From Roseivivax halodurans JCM 10272 (GTDB lineage Bacteria > Pseudomonadota > Alphaproteobacteria > Rhodobacterales > Rhodobacteraceae), in assembly GCF_000521785.1 (NCBI RefSeq), contig NZ_JALZ01000001.1:248001-312000 (forward strand): DNA of 64,000 nt, in the 5' to 3' direction. Within the stretch, counting starts at the first letter, position 1. Every line of letters begins with the position of its first letter. Positions 17,450-25,556 of this stretch are shown here, piece by piece. The translations under genes were made by a program, and so were the position numbers. The notes under the pieces were generated by a model that saw only the letters and a program-made list of their open reading frames with translations, did no database searches and was not told the DNA's origin.

Positions 17450-18745
17450 ATGGCGACCGTGGCACCCGCGCTCTCTCTGAGGTCGAACCTCGCGTTCGGC
17501 CTCTTCGGAAACGTGATCTTCGCCATCACGCAATGGGCGATCGTCGCCGTGGTCGCCCGGCTCGGCACTCCCGAAGAAGTGGGGGCCGTGACCATCGCCA
17601 CGGCGCTGGCGACGCCCTTGTTCATGCTGGCGGCGATGTCCATGCGCGAGGGCCATTCCGTCGACGATCTGACCGAATTCGGGCGCGACGACTACTTCGC
17701 GCTGCAATTCTTCAACGGGCTCTTTGCCGCCGCGGTCGTGCTCGCGCTGGTGGCCATCCTCTACAGCGACGCCGGCACTCTGGTGCAGACCTCGACGATC
17801 GCGTTCACGCTGGTGAAGTTCGTCGGCAACCAGGCGAACATGCATTTCGGGATCTTCCAGCGCGAGCAGCGGCTCGACTTCATCGCTATCGCCTACATCA
17901 CCCGCGGCATCGCCGGACTGGCGGCCTTCGGCGTGGTGTTCTGGGCCACCGGCGTCCTCTGGCAGGCCTTCTGCGCGGAAGCTCTGGCATGGCTCTTGGT
18001 CCTGCTGACGGTCGACCGCCGGCTTCTGGCACGGTTGGATGTGACGGGCCGCCTCACCGGGATATTTCGCGCCGATCCGAGAAAGCTGATGCGCCTGTTC
18101 CTGTGGATGGCGCCCCTCGGCATCGCCGGGTTCCTGACCAATGCCTCCGCAAGCGCGCCGCGGCTCGTGCTCGACCGTTATGTCGACCTCGCCGCCGTCG
18201 GGGTCTTCGGAGCGATCACCTATATCGGCACGGCAAGCCAGCAGGTCATCAATTCGATCGGCTCGGCCTCCGCCTCGCGCCTCAGGCGTCTTGTAAGGAC
18301 AGGCAATTCGCGGGGCTTCATGAAGCTTTCCGCGAAGCTCGTGGCGCTATCGGGCGGGCTCGGGGTGCTGCTCGTGATCGCCGTGGCCTTTGCGGGAGAG
18401 GCCATCCTGACAATCCTTTACGGCGCGGATTACGCGAACGTCACGCTCTTCGGCATCGTGGCGGTCTATATCGCGCTGCGGATGGCCTTCGCGCCGCTCC
18501 AGTTCTCGCTTTCGGCCGGGCACGCCTACTGGAATCGCCTCTTCGTCAGTGCCGCGGGCTTCGTGGCGACCTTGGGGGTCGCGCTTGCGCTCGTCCCGCG
18601 CATGGGGGCCGAAGGGGCGGCCTGGGCGCTTGTCGCCGGAGCGGTGATGCGCACCTTGCTTCTCCTCGTCTTCTTCCGGCGCCTGGCGCTGTCGGTGGGT
18701 CAGGCAGCGGCCGTCGGAGACGTCGCTGCCGGAGAACGGGCATGA
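17450..18745 (+). CDS. Oligosaccharide flippase-like membrane protein (Wzx/MATE-MVF family)
   Basis: The protein is almost entirely hydrophobic, with about 12-14 predicted transmembrane helices and the N-terminal pattern LAFGLFGNVIFAITQWAIVA typical of polysaccharide-biosynthesis flippases. It is expected to move the undecaprenyl-linked sulfated repeat across the inner membrane. AGGGGC directly precedes ATG 17450, which lies 4 bp after the previous stop. A second member of the same family occurs at 24211, so one of the two may have a different role, such as acting on another lipid-linked substrate. Confidence 0.83.
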   Translation: MATVAPALSLRSNLAFGLFGNVIFAITQWAIVAVVARLGTPEEVGAVTIATALATPLFMLAAMSMREGHSVDDLTEFGRDDYFALQFFNGLFAAAVVLALVAILYSDAGTLVQTSTIAFTLVKFVGNQANMHFGIFQREQRLDFIAIAYITRGIAGLAAFGVVFWATGVLWQAFCAEALAWLLVLLTVDRRLLARLDVTGRLTGIFRADPRKLMRLFLWMAPLGIAGFLTNASASAPRLVLDRYVDLAAVGVFGAITYIGTASQQVINSIGSASASRLRRLVRTGNSRGFMKLSAKLVALSGGLGVLLVIAVAFAGEAILTILYGADYANVTLFGIVAVYIALRMAFAPLQFSLSAGHAYWNRLFVSAAGFVATLGVALALVPRMGAEGAAWALVAGAVMRTLLLLVFFRRLALSVGQAAAVGDVAAGERA

Positions 18746-18800
18746 GCACCGGCTCTGTCCTCTCGCACCGGTCCGGCCGATGCCGGAGAGCGGGGCGGCC

Positions 18801-20096
18801 ATGATGGTCGGTCTCAGGGCGGAGAGACATTTCTTGGGACCGGTTCTGACCTGCGTCATGCTCGGCACTGTCGGCGCGAAGTGGCTGGTCGTGGTGACCC
18901 TTGCGGGCAAATCGCTCGAGCTCTCCAATATCGGGCTCCTGTTCTCTCTCGGGATATTCGGGTGTTGGGTCCTCCCCGAGCGCGGCTTCCGCAGCATTCC
19001 GGTCCTGAACGTTCTCCTTCTGCTGCTCCTCCTTCTCCTCGGCGGATTGATGATCCGGGGGGACCCGATCGACATCGTGGTGATGTCAATCGCCCATGTC
19101 CTCGGCGCCTACGCGGTCGCCACCATCGCGCGTGTCGACGGGCGCATCTCCGTCCTCGGAGGGTTCCTCGGCATCTTCGGCTTTCTGGCGCTGTCGGTGA
19201 TGATCTCGGGCGTCGATGTGCTTTTCGGCGTGCTCGACTACCTGCGCACGCTCGACCGCGACCGGTTCGCGTTCCAGGTGCTTCGGCCGATCTACAACGC
19301 CTTCGTCACCGACAATACCGACGAGATCACGGTCCAGATCAACAACGCGCTCTGCGCCGCCTTCGTCCTCATCTACATGATCGCAGGATCCCACGCCGTC
19401 CTGGGGAATCGCATGATGGCGCTGGTCTGCGTGCTGTGCCTCGCGATGGTGTTCACGATCTTCTCGAGCTCGGCGGTGCTCGCGGCAGCGGCTTCCACTT
19501 TGATTTTCGGATTCGTCGCCGTGATGCGCGTGCGCGGGTTCTGGCAGATCTATGTGCTTGTCGGCCTGACCCTGCTGGGCGGCATGGCACTTGCGGGCGG
19601 CATCTCGGAGTACCTGGTCGCGAATGTCGCCGATGACACGGGCTCGCGGGACCAGCGGATCGAGCAATATACCGCAGCCCTCGATCTAATGGACCGGCAT
19701 ATCTGGCTCGGGACGGGGTATGTGGAAGTCTCCGGCCATTCGATCCACAACTTCTTTCTGTTCTCCTTCGTCTCGGTCGGCGTCGCGGGCGGCGTGCTGT
19801 CGCTGGCGGTCTTCGTGCTGGCGGCGGGTCTGTCGCTCAAGGGATGCCGGCTCCTCCTCACGGAGCGCGAGGTGACGCCACCGATGGTGATGCTGGCGTG
19901 CCTTCCTATCCTGTTCGTTCTGCGCAGCCTCGTCGGCGGTGCGGGCGGGTTGCCGACCGGTCCCGGCATTCTTGCGCTGGGCTTCGCGCTGGCCGCGCTG
20001 CGCCAGCTTCAATCGCAAGGCGCAGTGATCGACGAGCCCACGAGGCGAGGGGCGGCGCCAAGACGGCGAGACGCCGCGCTCGCATGGAAGGCATGA
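18801..20096 (+). CDS. O-antigen/exopolysaccharide polymerase-like membrane protein (Wzy/O-antigen ligase family)
   Basis: A polytopic membrane protein with about ten hydrophobic segments. Its large hydrophilic loop has the family pattern GSRDQRIEQYTAALDLM, followed by the conserved HNFFLFSFVSVGVAGG. This architecture matches Wzy polymerases and O-antigen ligases, which join repeat units in the periplasm. ATG 18801 is preceded by GGAGAG; the upstream ATG 18780 is an alternative. With the flippase before it and the Wzz/Wzc-like protein at 8923 it completes a Wzy-dependent set. The C-terminal 30 residues are basic and probably cytoplasmic. Confidence 0.8.
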   Translation: MMVGLRAERHFLGPVLTCVMLGTVGAKWLVVVTLAGKSLELSNIGLLFSLGIFGCWVLPERGFRSIPVLNVLLLLLLLLLGGLMIRGDPIDIVVMSIAHVLGAYAVATIARVDGRISVLGGFLGIFGFLALSVMISGVDVLFGVLDYLRTLDRDRFAFQVLRPIYNAFVTDNTDEITVQINNALCAAFVLIYMIAGSHAVLGNRMMALVCVLCLAMVFTIFSSSAVLAAAASTLIFGFVAVMRVRGFWQIYVLVGLTLLGGMALAGGISEYLVANVADDTGSRDQRIEQYTAALDLMDRHIWLGTGYVEVSGHSIHNFFLFSFVSVGVAGGVLSLAVFVLAAGLSLKGCRLLLTEREVTPPMVMLACLPILFVLRSLVGGAGGLPTGPGILALGFALAALRQLQSQGAVIDEPTRRGAAPRRRDAALAWKA

Positions 20097-20098
20097 CG

Positions 20099-21091
20099 AT
20101 GAACAAGGTGCAGCGCATCGACGCAGGCCGTCCGGCAGAGGGCGACACGACGACCTTCGCCGGTCGCCGGGTCGTCCTTGTGACGGGGGCGCCGAGGTCT
20201 GCGACCACGCCGGTCGGCAACGTGTTGTCGATGGCGCCTCACTCCTTCGCCGCCTACGAGCCGCTCGGCCCGACCGGTCTGCGCGACGTGGCGGACCGCT
20301 TTCCGATGACCGGACCGACCGACGGTCCAAACGAGCAGGACTTGAGCCTCATCCTCGCCAGGATAGCGGCCTTCCGAGGGCCGCTCAAACCGCAGACGCG
20401 CCCCGGCGCTGCCGCGACCTTGCGGTCGCGTGTGATCGGCAGCCGAACGCTGCAGAGCTTCCGCCTGGGGCGGCTGCAACCTTGGGTTCGAAATGTGATC
20501 TGGAAGGATCCGCACGCGATCATGCTGGTCCCCGACCTCGTGGAGCGCGGATTGCCGGTGATTGTCACCATCCGGCGCCCGCAGGCCCATGCCGGCAGCT
20601 ACAAGAGGCTTGGCTGGACCTCGCGCGCGGCCGAGATCCATCCCCGCTGGACGGCCCGGTTCGGGCGCGATCCCGTCTCGGAGCGCTGGCTGGACAGGGC
20701 GAGCGATCCCGTTGTCTCGGGGGCGCTGATCTGGCGGATGAGTTACCTGCCGCTCCTGAGGGAGCAGGTGCTCGATCGCGTGTGCATCGTCACCGCGCCC
20801 TCGCTCGAAGCCGACGAGATGGCGACCTACCGCATGGCCTTCGCTCATGCCGGGCTGGACTTCACCGGGAAAATCGCCCGCTTTCTGGAGCGCCGGGCAG
20901 AGGCGGCCGCGGATGCCAGCGCGGACTCGTCCGTGGTCCACGACTGGAACCGGTCGGTCGCATCGGCCAACAGCTATTGGCGGGAGCTGCTGAGCGGCGA
21001 AGATCTCGAGGCCATCGAGGATCTGACCGCCGACCTCGAAGGTCAGCTTTTTCCGGCGCAGGGTGGCTCAGCAGAGGAGGGACGGCAATGA
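20099..21091 (+). CDS. Sulfotransferase 4 of the EPS locus
   Basis: VLVTGAPRSATTPVGNVLSM near residues 25-45 is the PAPS-binding signature of a sulfotransferase, here with Arg-Ser-Ala in the loop. A central VIVTIRRPQAHAGSYKRLGW segment fits the 3'-phosphate-binding motif. The subfamily differs from the three enzymes at 14820-17445. ATG 20099 has GGAAGG at an ideal spacing; ATG 20093, overlapping the upstream stop, is also possible. The 3' end overlaps the next gene through ATGA. The product should act on the same polysaccharide; the position sulfated is unknown. Confidence 0.78.
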   Translation: MNKVQRIDAGRPAEGDTTTFAGRRVVLVTGAPRSATTPVGNVLSMAPHSFAAYEPLGPTGLRDVADRFPMTGPTDGPNEQDLSLILARIAAFRGPLKPQTRPGAAATLRSRVIGSRTLQSFRLGRLQPWVRNVIWKDPHAIMLVPDLVERGLPVIVTIRRPQAHAGSYKRLGWTSRAAEIHPRWTARFGRDPVSERWLDRASDPVVSGALIWRMSYLPLLREQVLDRVCIVTAPSLEADEMATYRMAFAHAGLDFTGKIARFLERRAEAAADASADSSVVHDWNRSVASANSYWRELLSGEDLEAIEDLTADLEGQLFPAQGGSAEEGRQ

Positions 21092-22773
21092 AATCAGGTC
21101 TCTCCAGGCGGGAGTTGATGGTCGACAGCGTGCTGGCGGCGGCGGTCCTCGGCGCGGTCTCGACATCGACGGCAGAGGCGTACAGCGCTCGGGCGGGTCT
21201 TCACGTGTTCGACAGCGCCGCGGCTTTCGCGGATGCCGAGGGGCTCGCGCCCGGTGACGTCGTTGTGCTGCTGGGCCGGCGCGAGGCGCTCGATGGTGGC
21301 GGCGCGCTGTGGCAGGTCGCCGCGACGGGGAACCCCGACGACATCTGCGCCATCGCGCTCCGGAATGGACATGTCGGCAGGCTGGCGCATCAGAGCTGCC
21401 AGGATGTCCGGGCCGCTGGGGTGTTCCCCGACACCCCGGGCGACAGGGTGGCGGCCGCGCTTGTCGCGCTCACACGTCACGTCATTGCCGGAGGCGGTGG
21501 CGTCATACGGATGTCGCAGCCGATCCGCAGTGGCTCCGCCGTCTTCCCGCGCATTCCGGAGCGGTCGCCGGTCGCCTTCGAGATGGTCGGAGGAGGGCAG
21601 GTCTCCCCAGCTGATCCCCAACCCGGACGTTTCATGTGGGATTTCGACGACGGGGGCGGCATCACCTTTCCCACCTTCCGCAACATCATGGTGACCGGCA
21701 CTCGCCAGGAGCGGCCGCGCGGCAACGGGATCCGGATCGGGCCGTCCAACCGCATGACGATCGCCAATTGCTTCGGGCGGTTCATCGACGGCTGCGCCTG
21801 GCAGATCGAGGGCGCGAACAACGCGCAGATCGACATCGTCACCTATGAGTGCGGCTCGGAAGACGGCACCTATGCGCAGAACCACCTGCAGCACAGGGAC
21901 CGGAACAAGGGGCCGAACGACATCGTGCTGTCGGGCACGACGGAGCGGGACAGATACGGAATAAACATCGAAGGCGCCGCCATCCTGCGCAACGGGTCTG
22001 CGCTGAAGCTGCACGGCTCTCCGCACACCCGCCGCGCCTTGCGCCTGCACCGCTGCAATTCCTTCGATCTGCGGGTCTATGCGTCACAGACCTGGGTCGG
22101 GGACGGCTTTATCACGGTCACGGATGCCGGTGCCGAAGAGGCCGGGCTGACGAAGCACCGCGCCGCGCTGGGCGTCAATTCGCGTGGTACGCTGAGCATC
22201 GCGACGATGTTCAATGTCCGTTATGCAGGCCGGGATCGCGGGCACTGGTGCGTCGTCGATCTGCAGCGACCGGGATCGTATCTGCGCCTTCGCGGCGACA
22301 TCCTCCCGCAGGCCGAGCCGGTGCATGGCGGTGCGGATTACCGGCACCTGCGCATCGCGGGCCCCGGGCATCCGATGGCAACCATAGATCTCGGCGACCT
22401 TCGGTGGCCGGCAACGGCGGACCGCGCTCGCTTTCTGGCGGACGACCGAGAGCCGCGCGAGCGCACTTCGGCACTCGCCGTCCAGGCGGAGGCCGGCGCC
22501 CCGGCGGCCGAGATCATCGACGGCGTACTCGACATGCGGAACATCGGGTTCATCGACCTCGCGCCGACGGCTTCGGCCGGTCTGCGCCGCGTCGATCTGG
22601 AGCCCGGGCAGACTGGGACGCTGTGTTCCCCGAAGGGAGCGGTCGTGGTCCGGGATACGGACGTATTGCGGCTCGCGGGGGGCAAGGATTTCGAAATGAC
22701 ACCGGGATCGACCCTGACGCTGATCGGGGCCGGATCGCGCGGCGCGCACGAGATCGCCCGGTGCGAAAGATGA
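21088..22773 (+). CDS. Tat-exported right-handed beta-helix-like protein of the EPS locus
   Basis: The first 31 residues form a Tat signal (SRRELM followed by a hydrophobic stretch and an AEA-type cleavage site). The mature part has the character of a parallel beta-helix or pectate-lyase-like fold: short repeating strands such as IRIGPSNRMTIANCF, WQIEGANNAQIDIV and ALRLHRCNSFDLRV, with turn asparagines. Such proteins in polysaccharide loci act as lyases, epimerases or acetyl/sulfate-modifying scaffolds. No catalytic set could be assigned with confidence. GAGGAGGGA precedes the ATG, which overlaps the sulfotransferase stop (ATGA). Periplasmic modification of the polymer is the most likely role. 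Confidence 0.7.
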   Translation: MKSGLSRRELMVDSVLAAAVLGAVSTSTAEAYSARAGLHVFDSAAAFADAEGLAPGDVVVLLGRREALDGGGALWQVAATGNPDDICAIALRNGHVGRLAHQSCQDVRAAGVFPDTPGDRVAAALVALTRHVIAGGGGVIRMSQPIRSGSAVFPRIPERSPVAFEMVGGGQVSPADPQPGRFMWDFDDGGGITFPTFRNIMVTGTRQERPRGNGIRIGPSNRMTIANCFGRFIDGCAWQIEGANNAQIDIVTYECGSEDGTYAQNHLQHRDRNKGPNDIVLSGTTERDRYGINIEGAAILRNGSALKLHGSPHTRRALRLHRCNSFDLRVYASQTWVGDGFITVTDAGAEEAGLTKHRAALGVNSRGTLSIATMFNVRYAGRDRGHWCVVDLQRPGSYLRLRGDILPQAEPVHGGADYRHLRIAGPGHPMATIDLGDLRWPATADRARFLADDREPRERTSALAVQAEAGAPAAEIIDGVLDMRNIGFIDLAPTASAGLRRVDLEPGQTGTLCSPKGAVVVRDTDVLRLAGGKDFEMTPGSTLTLIGAGSRGAHEIARCER

Positions 22774-22835
22774 ACATGCTCGGCAGGGCCGACGTCATCC
22801 GTCGGTCGCATGCCGGCAGGACAGGAGCTGGACAC

Positions 22836-24053
22836 ATGCCGAATTGGACGATCAGGGCCCTTGCCCTCCTCTTGATCGCTCTGGCGCCAGGCGCCGGGAT
22901 TGCGCAGACCGGGGCCGAGATGCCCAAGCTGGCCGCCGGCGACGTTCTGTCGTTCTCGATCGTGGGATTGCCGGACACCCGCCGGGAGGTGCCGGTGGGC
23001 GGCGACGGATCGGTATTTCTGCCGCTGGTGGGCACGCTCACTGCTGGCGGGCGCACCATCGCGGAATTCCGCGAGGCGCTGGAAGCGCATCTGCGCGGCG
23101 CGCCCATGCTGCTCCCGATGGGGGGCGACACCAACGCACGGCGAGGCGTCTCCGCAAGCGAGATTCTGGTCGATGTGGTACGCTACAGGCCGATCTACGT
23201 GTCGGGCGATTCCGCGCTGGTCGGGGACATCGAATTCCGTCCCGGCATGACCATCCGGCAGGCCTGGGTGATGGCCGGCGGACCGAGGCGGCTCGAGGAC
23301 GAGAACGGGCTCCGCATGGCCGAGACGCTGGCCCGACAGGATGCCGCACGCGAGGAGATCATGGCGCTCCGCGCCGACATCGAACGCCTGACGGCGGATC
23401 TGGAGGCCCTGGCGGCTCCGGGCGATGTCGGTGCTTCCGACGCGGAAGACGGGCCCGAGACCGCACTTGGCACGACGTGGCTTCAGGCGCGTCTCGATGC
23501 CCGGGAGAGCGCGCGGGAGACCACCGCGACGCAGCTCGAGATCCTGGGGCAGCGCGAGGACAAGCTCGTCGAGTTGCAGGAGGTCAGCGCCGAGACGGTG
23601 CGCGTGGCGGAGCGCAACCTCGAACGGGTACGCGATCTCGCCGACCGGGGCGTCGCGACGGCCACCGCGCAGGACGATGCACGCTACGATCTGCTGCAGT
23701 TCTCGTCGCGTGCGCTCGAGACCAGCGAGAACCTGCTGGAGCTGCGTGTGGAGATCGCCCGCCTTCGCGAGAGCCTCGAGTCCGAAGAGGCGGAGGCTCA
23801 GATCGATCTGCTGGAGCGGATCGAGGAAAAGACCTCGGACTTGCGAGAGGCCGAAGCGCAGTACCGCACCCTGCAGAGCTATCTCGCGACGTACGAGCCC
23901 GAGGGCGGAGACGAGCGGACGCCGCCGCAGGTCCGGTTGTTCCGCACCTCGTCGGACGGCACCACGCCCCGGTCGGCCGATCTGGACGAGCCGGTGATGC
24001 CCGGCGACGTGCTGGAATTCACGCTCCGGGCGTCGGAGGCGGCGATCCGCTAG
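22836..24053 (+). CDS. Polysaccharide export protein (OPX/Wza-like, periplasmic form)
   Basis: A standard Sec signal peptide (MPNWTIRALALLLIALAPGA..., cleavage after AQ) is followed by a Poly_export domain (AGDVLSFSIVGLPDTRREVP... to about residue 95) and a SLBB-like segment (PIYVSGDSALVGDIEFRPG). A long coiled coil rich in Glu/Arg follows (about 165-360), and a final PGDVLEFTL motif. There is no lipobox cysteine and no C-terminal amphipathic helix like that forming the Wza pore. This suggests a periplasmic OPX protein that works with a separate outer-membrane channel. ATG 22836 gives the clean signal peptide; ATG 22770, overlapping the upstream stop, would add 22 polar residues. Confidence 0.82.
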   Translation: MPNWTIRALALLLIALAPGAGIAQTGAEMPKLAAGDVLSFSIVGLPDTRREVPVGGDGSVFLPLVGTLTAGGRTIAEFREALEAHLRGAPMLLPMGGDTNARRGVSASEILVDVVRYRPIYVSGDSALVGDIEFRPGMTIRQAWVMAGGPRRLEDENGLRMAETLARQDAAREEIMALRADIERLTADLEALAAPGDVGASDAEDGPETALGTTWLQARLDARESARETTATQLEILGQREDKLVELQEVSAETVRVAERNLERVRDLADRGVATATAQDDARYDLLQFSSRALETSENLLELRVEIARLRESLESEEAEAQIDLLERIEEKTSDLREAEAQYRTLQSYLATYEPEGGDERTPPQVRLFRTSSDGTTPRSADLDEPVMPGDVLEFTLRASEAAIR

Positions 24054-24210
24054 GGCGAGGCCTCAGCGCGGGGCTCCCGGTGGCGCGGCATGAAGACGGC
24101 GCCCCCCGTATTGGTGAAGGCGGCGGAGCAGAGCAGGGCCGGCGGTCTGGGCCATCCCGGTCCCGACCGCGACAATCGATCGACCATTGCCGCCTGACCG
24201 GAGGAGGGCC

Positions 24211-25473
24211 ATGAGACCCGACATCAGAGCCTCAGGCGCGCTGGGCAACATGATCGGCTGGGCCATGAGCGGCCAGCTCGTCTACGTTCTGGGGCAATTC
24301 GCGCTCCTCGCGCTCCTGACCCGCCATGCGAGCGTCGAGGATATCGGCCGCTTCGGACTGGCCGGCGCCATCGCCACTCCGGTGTTCTTCTTCTTCAACC
24401 TCGGCTTGCGCTACAACACCGCGACCGACCTCTGGAGCAGGATCGCCTTCGTCGACTTCCTTGCGTTGCGTCTGATCGCGACGATCCTGGGGCTTCTGGT
24501 CGTTTTCGCGATCGCGTGGCTCCTGATGCCCGACCCCGTAAGCCGTCTGATCCTGATCGCCTTTGCTCTGGCGAAGGCCACCGAAGCGGTATCGGACCTC
24601 GCCTACGGGGTATTCCAGAAACACGGTCGCCTCGAACTGATGGCGCGCTCGATGATGCTCCGGAGTGTCGGCAGCGTTGCTGTCTCGGCGGCGATCCTCA
24701 TCCCGGGCGGCTCGGTGCAGGCCGCGCTTGCCGGCATGTTCCTGGCGTGGCTCTCGGTGTGCCTCGTCTTCGATCTGCCGGGCGCCGTGGGCCTCGAACG
24801 CTCCGCGGAAGGCATCGGCCGGCCGGCCCTCGACCGGCTGCGGCGTCTTGCGCTCGGGTCCCTGCCGCTCGGGATCGAGGGCCTGCTCGTGCATGTGAGC
24901 ACGGGGCTGCCACGTCTCCTGCTCGCGGGTATGGCGGGGCTGGAAGCGCTCGGCTACTTCACGACGATCGCCTACGTCTACCAGGCCGCGACGACGCTGC
25001 AGCAATCGGTCAACCAGGCCATTCTCGGTCGCTTGGCGGAGGATTGGCAAAGCCGGCGCGTCGCGCATTTCTACGCATTGCTCGTACGCCTCTCGGTCAT
25101 CGTTTGCGGGGTCTCGCTCGTGGCCGCCGTCCTGGCGGTGCCCCTGGGCCCGGCCGCGCTCAGCATCGCGTTCGGCCCGGACTATTCGGCCCATGCCGGA
25201 CTGCTGTCGCTGATGTTCGTGGCTATGGCCCTGACGATGCCGTATTCGGTCCTGCAGACCGGGCTCATGGCGCAGCGCCGGTTCGGCATCCAGGCAGCCA
25301 ATCGGGCGATCTACGCGGCCCTTCTGGCGGCAAGCTGCTATCTCGCGATCGCGGCGTTCGGCATGGAGGGCGCGGCGCTCGGGCTGGCGGTAGCCGCATC
25401 GGTCCTGGTCGTCGTCACGGCTGCGATGCTGGTCCGCTCCCAGCCCGCACCCGACGGCGCCACGACGCCGTAG
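24211..25473 (+). CDS. Second flippase-like polysaccharide-biosynthesis membrane protein
   Basis: This polytopic protein has about 12-14 hydrophobic helices and the same family pattern as the protein at 17450 (N-terminal GWAMSGQLVYVLGQFALLALL and a basic cytoplasmic loop near residues 200-215). GGAGGAGGG lies directly before the ATG. It is separated from the OPX gene by 157 bp, so it may have its own promoter or be a late member of the operon. Presence of two Wzx-like proteins is unusual for a single repeat-unit pathway. Confidence 0.8.
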   Translation: MRPDIRASGALGNMIGWAMSGQLVYVLGQFALLALLTRHASVEDIGRFGLAGAIATPVFFFFNLGLRYNTATDLWSRIAFVDFLALRLIATILGLLVVFAIAWLLMPDPVSRLILIAFALAKATEAVSDLAYGVFQKHGRLELMARSMMLRSVGSVAVSAAILIPGGSVQAALAGMFLAWLSVCLVFDLPGAVGLERSAEGIGRPALDRLRRLALGSLPLGIEGLLVHVSTGLPRLLLAGMAGLEALGYFTTIAYVYQAATTLQQSVNQAILGRLAEDWQSRRVAHFYALLVRLSVIVCGVSLVAAVLAVPLGPAALSIAFGPDYSAHAGLLSLMFVAMALTMPYSVLQTGLMAQRRFGIQAANRAIYAALLAASCYLAIAAFGMEGAALGLAVAASVLVVVTAAMLVRSQPAPDGATTP

Positions 25474-25556
25474 GACGGGCGCGGCCAGGCGGCATCAGTC
25501 CCGTCTGGCGGTCTGCCGACAGCTTCATCGGTCTGCGAAGTGAGGCGGTCTCGGCT

